Source: an uncultured Clostridia bacterium (lineage in GTDB: Bacteria > Bacillota > Clostridia > Christensenellales > UBA1242). Taken from it: a DNA stretch of 9,057 nt. This document shows, piece by piece, positions 5,658 to 9,057 of the stretch (its first letter is position 1; each line of letters opens with the position of its first letter). The position numbers and the translations under genes were made by a program. A model generated the notes under the pieces. That model was not told the DNA's origin. It was given only the letters and a program-made list of their open reading frames with translations, and made no database searches. The stretch covers positions 1 to 9,057 of the forward strand of contig CALDMJ010000038.1 of NCBI GenBank assembly GCA_937914725.1. The letters are read 5' to 3'.

Positions 5658-6551
5658 TTACACCTCCAAGTACTTGCTTATAATGGTAAGATTTGCTTTA
5701 ATTGTTTCATCTTTTTGCTCATTTAGGTACGTTGCTGTATTTTCCGCTCTAAGCAGCCCGACAATATTCGCTCTATCTAGGGCATTGTAGGCACTTATAA
5801 CACTGCACAATTCACCAGAATTGAGTGTATTGAATCCATCCTTCTTTCCCTCTTCAATAAGAGGTGTCAATTTTTGTTCTATACATTGTTCAAACTTGCT
5901 CGTTTGGACTTTGTTTTTATCATTGATTGAATCATATTGTGCAATTTGTGCGCAAGAAACCATTGCTCTAAGGTCGTACAAAACAAACTCAATTTCATCG
6001 ATTTTCGCATTGTTATAAACACTTGTTTTGACGTACGGAACAAGTTTATCAAGTACAGCGCTACCACTGCTTTGCATTTTTTTAAACGCTTCAATAAGTT
6101 GGTTATTCAAGCCACCGATACTTGCAGCGTCATATGACACGCTTGATTCATAGTTATATATATACTTTGCTAGATATGCGACGCCGTCCTTACCGTACGC
6201 GGAAGTATTGTACGTTTTTATTGCGCTCAAAACATCTTTTTGCGCGCTTTTGTTAACATCTTTTGCATACGCACACAAAAATCCAAGCATTTCAATTTGC
6301 TCTTTAATTGCTTGTGTGAATGTATACTCAGTTTTGAGGTCACCATCTTTGACGATATATATACCGTCTCGCCCTTTTATTTCTAGTGTCAAATATTGAT
6401 AATCTTTATATCCACTTTTTTGAAGCATTGCAATTTGCTGGTCATAAACTTTTTTTGATTCGTCAGGTTTGTTTAGCACAAAATAAACGGCTGTTGTTAT
6501 GCCTGCAATCAAAATAATGACTACAACTAGTCTCAATAAAACTTTTGACAT
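5658..6551 (-). CDS. Membrane-anchored extracytoplasmic protein of unknown function
   Basis: This is a 297-residue protein. I start it at the ATG at 6549-6551, which has AGGAGAAGGAG just upstream; a TTG seven codons earlier would begin before the predicted transcription start and is rejected. Residues 5-25 form a single membrane helix (LLRLVVVIILIAGITTAVYF) after a short basic N terminus, with no lipobox cysteine, so the rest (about 270 residues) should face outside. That part is mostly helical with a short beta segment near YLTLEIKGRDGIYIVKDGDL. It is the first gene of a two-gene unit with the lipoprotein 3 bp downstream, driven by the promoter at 6575-6603. The family was not recognised; a cell-envelope or secretion accessory role is a guess. 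Confidence 0.85.
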   Translation of the reverse strand: MSKVLLRLVVVIILIAGITTAVYFVLNKPDESKKVYDQQIAMLQKSGYKDYQYLTLEIKGRDGIYIVKDGDLKTEYTFTQAIKEQIEMLGFLCAYAKDVNKSAQKDVLSAIKTYNTSAYGKDGVAYLAKYIYNYESSVSYDAASIGGLNNQLIEAFKKMQSSGSAVLDKLVPYVKTSVYNNAKIDEIEFVLYDLRAMVSCAQIAQYDSINDKNKVQTSKFEQCIEQKLTPLIEEGKKDGFNTLNSGELCSVISAYNALDRANIVGLLRAENTATYLNEQKDETIKANLTIISKYLEV

Positions 6552-6574
6552 TTTCACTCCTTCTCCTGTCAATA

Positions 6575-6603
6575 ATTATACCACAACCGCAATGCAAAGT
6601 CAA
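6575..6603 (-). promoter_or_regulatory. Sigma-A-type promoter with extended -10 for the two-gene surface operon
   Basis: On the minus strand the -35 is TTGACT (6598-6603), the spacer is exactly 17 bases, and the -10 is TATAAT (6575-6580) preceded by TGG, an extended -10. Transcription should start near 6568, leaving a very short leader that begins almost at the ribosome site. A direct repeat of GCATTG (6601-6606 and 6590-6595, one helical turn apart) flanks the -35 and could be a regulator site. The promoter sits only 10 bases after the nth stop, with no terminator between, so read-through from degV-nth is also likely. Confidence 0.85.
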
Positions 6604-6613
6604 TGCTATTGTA

Positions 6614-7255
6614 CTATTCGTCATATTTGTCCATTTTTTCAACGTAGTACTTGCAATGATTATTCAATTTGCACTTGTCACATTGTGGTTTAACTGCCTT
6701 ACAGTGATATCGTCCAAACAAAACAAGCAAAAAGTGGTCGCTAGCCAAATCACGCCCAGCAAAAACATTGCGCAAATCCATTTCGACTTTTTCGGGCGTA
6801 TTGCCCTCACTAAGCCCGAGCCTATGCGCGACTCTAAAGACGTGCGTATCAACACCGATGTTATTTGCGCGAAATGCCTCCGCGGTCACAACATTGGCGG
6901 TTTTTCTGCCAACTCCTTGCAATTGTTGCAGTTTTTCTACATCGTTTGGCACTTGCCCATCAAACTCTTCATCCAACTGCTTTGCACAAGCAATTATTGC
7001 TTTTGCTTTATTGCGGAAAAAGCCGAGTGGCCTTATAATCTCCTCAACGTCCTCTTGCTTTGCATTTCCAAGCGCTTTAGGTGTTGGGTACTTTTCAAAC
7101 AAAATTGGGGTGACTGTGTTCACGCGCTTATCCGTGCATTGAGCGGACAAAATGACGGCAATCAATAGTTGGAATGGCGAGCGATAATTCAATTCACATT
7201 TTGGATTTGGGAAAAGAGTTTTCAGGTATTCAAAAATTTCGTTAACATTTTTCAT
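6614..7255 (-). CDS. nth: Endonuclease III (DNA glycosylase/AP lyase)
   Basis: This is a 213-residue protein of normal length for the family. It removes oxidised pyrimidines and cuts the abasic site in base-excision repair. The helix-hairpin-helix LQGVGRKTA (112-120) carries the catalytic Lys118, and VDTHVFRVAHRL holds the catalytic Asp136. The C-terminal [4Fe-4S] cluster ligands are Cys185, Cys192, Cys195 and Cys201 in the usual C-x6-C-x2-C-x5-C spacing. All key residues are present, so it should be active. The start codon lies 3 bp after the stop of the DegV-family gene, and a modest GGGAAG ribosome site lies within that gene, so the two are co-transcribed. It has no promoter of its own that I can see. 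Confidence 0.96.
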   Translation of the reverse strand: MKNVNEIFEYLKTLFPNPKCELNYRSPFQLLIAVILSAQCTDKRVNTVTPILFEKYPTPKALGNAKQEDVEEIIRPLGFFRNKAKAIIACAKQLDEEFDGQVPNDVEKLQQLQGVGRKTANVVTAEAFRANNIGVDTHVFRVAHRLGLSEGNTPEKVEMDLRNVFAGRDLASDHFLLVLFGRYHCKAVKPQCDKCKLNNHCKYYVEKMDKYDE

Positions 7256-7258
7256 TTA

Positions 7259-8131
7259 TTAAAACTTCCCTGCTTTTTTATGGAACGTTATACCAATAGT
7301 TCCAACGCCACAGTGCGTACCAATTGTTGGTCCAATGTACTGAACGCGTATGTCAGCATCAACGCCTAAATACTCTACAAGTAGGTCCTTCAATTCGTTT
7401 GCATACTGTTCTTGCATTGCGTGCGCAATGATTACAGGATAGTCGGCAACATTTTCGCCATATTTTTTCACATTATCAAACAGCGATTTAACTACTCCGC
7501 TCATTCTTCTTGCAGTCGCGCATTTGACTATACTGCCTGTTGAGTCAAGAACAAGAATTGGCTTGACGCCAAGTAGCGTACCTATGACTGCTGTTGTGGG
7601 ACTAACACGCCCCCCGCGCTTTAGGTGCATTAGGTCGTCTACGCCAAAGTATGTTCCTACTTCGTCTCGAAATCTCTCGACAAATTCGATAATTTCTTCA
7701 GCGGTTGCTCCTGCTTTGTATTGTTCATACGCTTTTATTATAATTAGACTAATGCCGATAGAAATTTGCCTTGTATCGACATACGAAATGGCGCGTTCAG
7801 GATATTTCCCCTTTAAATCAGCAATTGCTTGCTTCATATACTCAAATGTGTTGCTCAATTTTTGCGAAAACGTTAGGTATATAATATCGTCACCATTTTT
7901 GAGATGCGGCTCAAAGTATTCAATATAGTTTTGCTTGTTAAGTCCGCAAGTTGTAGGCACGGCGCCATTTTTGACGCGTTCAAAAAATTTTATATAGTCT
8001 TTATTCCTCCCTAAATCTGCTTGCAAAAGTTCGCCGTCAAGGCAATACGGCATATTTATTATTTCACAATTCATTTTATCGGCAGTTTCATACCAAAGTT
8101 CTGAATTTGTATCTATAAAGAATTTCAACAT
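7259..8131 (-). CDS. DegV family fatty-acid-binding protein (FakB-like)
   Basis: This is a 290-residue protein of typical length. DegV/FakB proteins bind a fatty acid and present it to the FakA kinase for phospholipid synthesis. The start at 8129-8131 is fixed by GGGAG 8 bases upstream; the 26-codon upstream extension runs through the promoter and is rejected. Family landmarks are FIDTNSEL near the N terminus, TFSQKLSNTF (87-96) with Ser93, DDLMHLKRGGRVS (165-177), LLGVKPIL (186-193) and IGPTIGTHCGVGTIG (266-280) with His273. Odd point: the usual TSQPS motif is replaced by TTCGLN (60-65), so lipid preference may differ. No fakA is visible. It is first in a transcript with nth. Bacteria often carry several paralogues, so no gene symbol is given. 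Confidence 0.93.
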   Translation of the reverse strand: MLKFFIDTNSELWYETADKMNCEIINMPYCLDGELLQADLGRNKDYIKFFERVKNGAVPTTCGLNKQNYIEYFEPHLKNGDDIIYLTFSQKLSNTFEYMKQAIADLKGKYPERAISYVDTRQISIGISLIIIKAYEQYKAGATAEEIIEFVERFRDEVGTYFGVDDLMHLKRGGRVSPTTAVIGTLLGVKPILVLDSTGSIVKCATARRMSGVVKSLFDNVKKYGENVADYPVIIAHAMQEQYANELKDLLVEYLGVDADIRVQYIGPTIGTHCGVGTIGITFHKKAGKF

Positions 8132-8171
8132 AACAATTTCTCCCTTAGTTGATGCAATGGTTGCACTCAAT

Positions 8172-8186
8172 TGTGATTTTATCACA
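8172..8186. promoter_or_regulatory. Dyad TGTGA-N5-TCACA over the -10 of the degV promoter
   Basis: TGTGA (8172-8176) and TCACA (8182-8186) are exact inverted copies with a TTTTA centre, overlapping the -10 of the leftward promoter. The layout suits a repressor operator. It looks like a CRP/FNR half-site pair but with 5 rather than 6 central bases. A second imperfect dyad around TGCAA/TTGCA (8149-8170) lies in the early leader. Confidence 0.4.
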
Positions 8187-8205
8187 TTTTTGGCTACATA
8201 GTCAA
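8176..8205 (-). promoter_or_regulatory. Promoter of the degV-nth transcript
   Basis: On the minus strand the -35 is TTGACT (8200-8205), the spacer is 18 bases, and the -10 is TAAAAT (8176-8181) preceded by TGA (extended -10). Start of transcription is expected near 8169, giving a leader of about 37 bases before the ATG. It is back-to-back with the rightward promoter at 8243-8271. Confidence 0.78.
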
Positions 8206-8242
8206 GCAATGTGTAGATTATTAATTAATTTTCAGTTTGATA

Positions 8243-8271
8243 TTGACAAAATTCGACTTTTGTGTTACAAT
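8243..8271 (+). promoter_or_regulatory. Promoter of the small charged-protein gene
   Basis: The -35 is a perfect TTGACA (8243-8248), the spacer is 17 bases, and the -10 is TACAAT (8266-8271) preceded by TGT (extended -10). An AT-rich stretch with the palindrome ATTAATTAAT (8220-8229) lies just upstream and could act as an UP element. The start of transcription near 8278 falls at the ribosome site, so the leader is under 20 bases. Confidence 0.85.
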
Positions 8272-8295
8272 ACTTGCGAGGAGAAAAAGATATTT

Positions 8296-8547
8296 ATGAA
8301 TTATGTAGATGTTGAAAAGGATGAAAAAAAGATTGAAAAAATCGAAAAGTTTTTCACAGACCAAGTTTATTATAACAACTGCTATAGAAAACGCCGACAC
8401 GAGCAAATTGAGAAGGCAAAGGCTGAAGCGCGCAAAGAAAAGCGCCGCGAACAACGCCGTGAAAAACGCGAACAGCTTGCCAAAGACAAGGCATCAATTT
8501 CTCTTTTGAAAGAACTTGTCAAAGATGACTACGAAATGATGCAATAA
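8296..8547 (+). CDS. Small highly charged coiled-coil protein of unknown function
   Basis: This is an 83-residue protein. The ATG at 8296 follows GAGGAG by 12 bases and lies just after a strong promoter; longer versions of the frame run through the promoter and are rejected. Residues 6-19 are a Glu/Lys helix, TDQVYYNNCYRKRR (21-34) is a short aromatic patch, and 35-66 is a long Lys/Arg/Glu helix (for example KAEARKEKRREQRREKREQ) that should form a coiled coil or bind RNA or acidic partners. The C terminus is LLKELVKDDYEMMQ. It has no cofactor motif. It is monocistronic, with its own promoter and terminator. The family was not recognised; a conserved host protein is likely from the tidy gene signals. 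Confidence 0.82.
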   Translation: MNYVDVEKDEKKIEKIEKFFTDQVYYNNCYRKRRHEQIEKAKAEARKEKRREQRREKREQLAKDKASISLLKELVKDDYEMMQ

Positions 8548-8587
8548 TCACCATTTACTATATTTACTAAATTTCGCATATATAAAA

Positions 8588-8618
8588 GACAGATTTATTT
8601 TGAAAATCTGCCTTTTTT
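8588..8618 (+). terminator. Rho-independent terminator after the small charged-protein gene
   Basis: CAGATTT (8590-8596) pairs with AAATCTG (8604-8610), with outer pairs continuing past one mismatch, followed by six T (8613-8618). An A-rich stretch precedes the stem (TTTT on the minus strand), so it may also stop the leftward gene that ends at 8696. Between 8619 and 8695 I see nothing but AT-rich sequence. Confidence 0.8.
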
Positions 8619-8695
8619 GTTATCACAATTGTAGTTTACTTAGCCAGTGTTTATTTGTATATTAATCTATTTATTTTTTTGCAAAGATTTACTTA

Positions 8696-9057
8696 TCAAA
8701 GCTCAATTCCAAGTTCTTTTGCTTTTTTCTTTACTTCTTCTAAACGATTGTTACGATCGACTTCTAGGTCAATCACTGTCGTGCCTGCAGCCTCTTTGTC
8801 ATTTTGCGTCTTGGAATTATCACTTGTTTGCAAAATATCATTCCCCGCGCGCTCATCCACAATGATATTTATATCTTTGTTTTCATTTATTCGTACTTGC
8901 CGTTTTTTATTTTCTTCTATCTTGAGCTTTTTATCCTCTTCTACCTTGAATAGGTTATAGGATGCCAAAATTTCTGGTTCAATTTTTGCAAACCTCATAC
9001 AGATTTTTTCTTCATTTTCATCATAGGTTTTTATAGATGTATACCCTGATGTCATAG
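8696..9057 (-). CDS. C-terminal part (or nearly all) of an unknown hydrophilic protein
   Basis: The frame is open from the TGA at 8696-8698 to the window edge. An ATG at 9053-9055 could be the start, but only two bases remain beyond it, so its ribosome site cannot be judged and the gene may be longer. The visible 119 residues are hydrophilic: IRRG-free, rich in Lys, Glu, Asn and Asp, with a charged helix (VEEDKKLKIEENKKRQVRIN), a probable flexible middle (TSDNSKTQNDKEAAG) and a final helix (RLEEVKKKAKELGIEL). There is no membrane segment. The flexible middle and helical end suggest an adaptor or partner-binding tail. The family was not recognised. Confidence 0.65.
   Translation of the reverse strand, partial: MTSGYTSIKTYDENEEKICMRFAKIEPEILASYNLFKVEEDKKLKIEENKKRQVRINENKDINIIVDERAGNDILQTSDNSKTQNDKEAAGTTVIDLEVDRNNRLEEVKKKAKELGIEL

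Noticed and set aside
6545..7168. Long + strand ORF opposite nth
   Set aside because: It is antisense to an endonuclease III gene that keeps every catalytic and iron-sulfur residue; the + strand frame has no ribosome site or recognisable domain.
8132..8209. 26-codon N-terminal extension of the DegV-family protein
   Set aside because: It runs through the predicted promoter and leader, while the ATG at 8129-8131 has a ribosome site and gives the normal family start.
1..9057. CRISPR array, insertion sequence or toxin-antitoxin pair
   Set aside because: I saw no regularly spaced repeats, no transposase motif with terminal repeats, and no recognisable toxin domain next to the XRE regulator.

Overview
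The window looks like a junction between an integrated filamentous-phage (inovirus-like) element and an AT-rich chromosome of a probable Bacillota (Clostridia-type) host. The host guess rests on strong GGAGG-type ribosome binding sites, extended -10 promoters, a DegV-family gene, a lipoprotein with a Gram-positive-style short signal, and normal use of TGA as stop. It is an inference, not a taxonomic identification.

Left part, 1-4520: all genes run on the + strand, are tightly packed, and often overlap by 8-17 bases. The order is: the 3' end of a gene of unknown function (possibly a virion or adhesion protein); a Zot/pI-like morphogenesis ATPase with an N-terminal membrane helix; a 155-residue protein with coiled coil, a C-terminal AT-hook-like tail and a faint resemblance to small terminase subunits; an XRE-type repressor; two small unknown proteins; a non-coding gap with a 10-bp inverted repeat; a replication-initiation (replisome organiser) protein with a DUF4373/Lin1244-type N-terminal domain; and two very small ORFs. 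This side ends in the 3' half of a tRNA-Thr(CGU) gene (4476-4520) with no matching 5' half. That is the expected attachment-site scar of an element integrated in the anticodon loop. The intact tRNA and any integrase should lie to the left, outside the window.

Right part, 4521-9057: this is chromosomal sequence. The orphaned tRNA terminator (4548-4585) also serves a leftward-transcribed block. That block reads degV-family gene -> nth (endonuclease III) -> membrane-anchored helical protein -> lipoprotein. Spacers are only 3 bp within each pair, and a consensus promoter sits between nth and the second pair. A divergent promoter region (8132-8295) drives the degV side leftward and a small, highly charged protein (8296-8547) rightward; a rho-independent terminator follows. 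The right edge cuts a leftward gene coding for a hydrophilic, lysine/glutamate-rich protein.

How the genes may work together: the Zot-like ATPase would power extrusion of filamentous virions, the XRE protein would control lysogeny, and the DUF4373 protein would recruit host replication proteins. The last point is notable because a replisome organiser is not the usual inovirus replication gene. On the chromosomal side, the lipoprotein and membrane-anchored protein probably form one cell-surface unit of unknown function.
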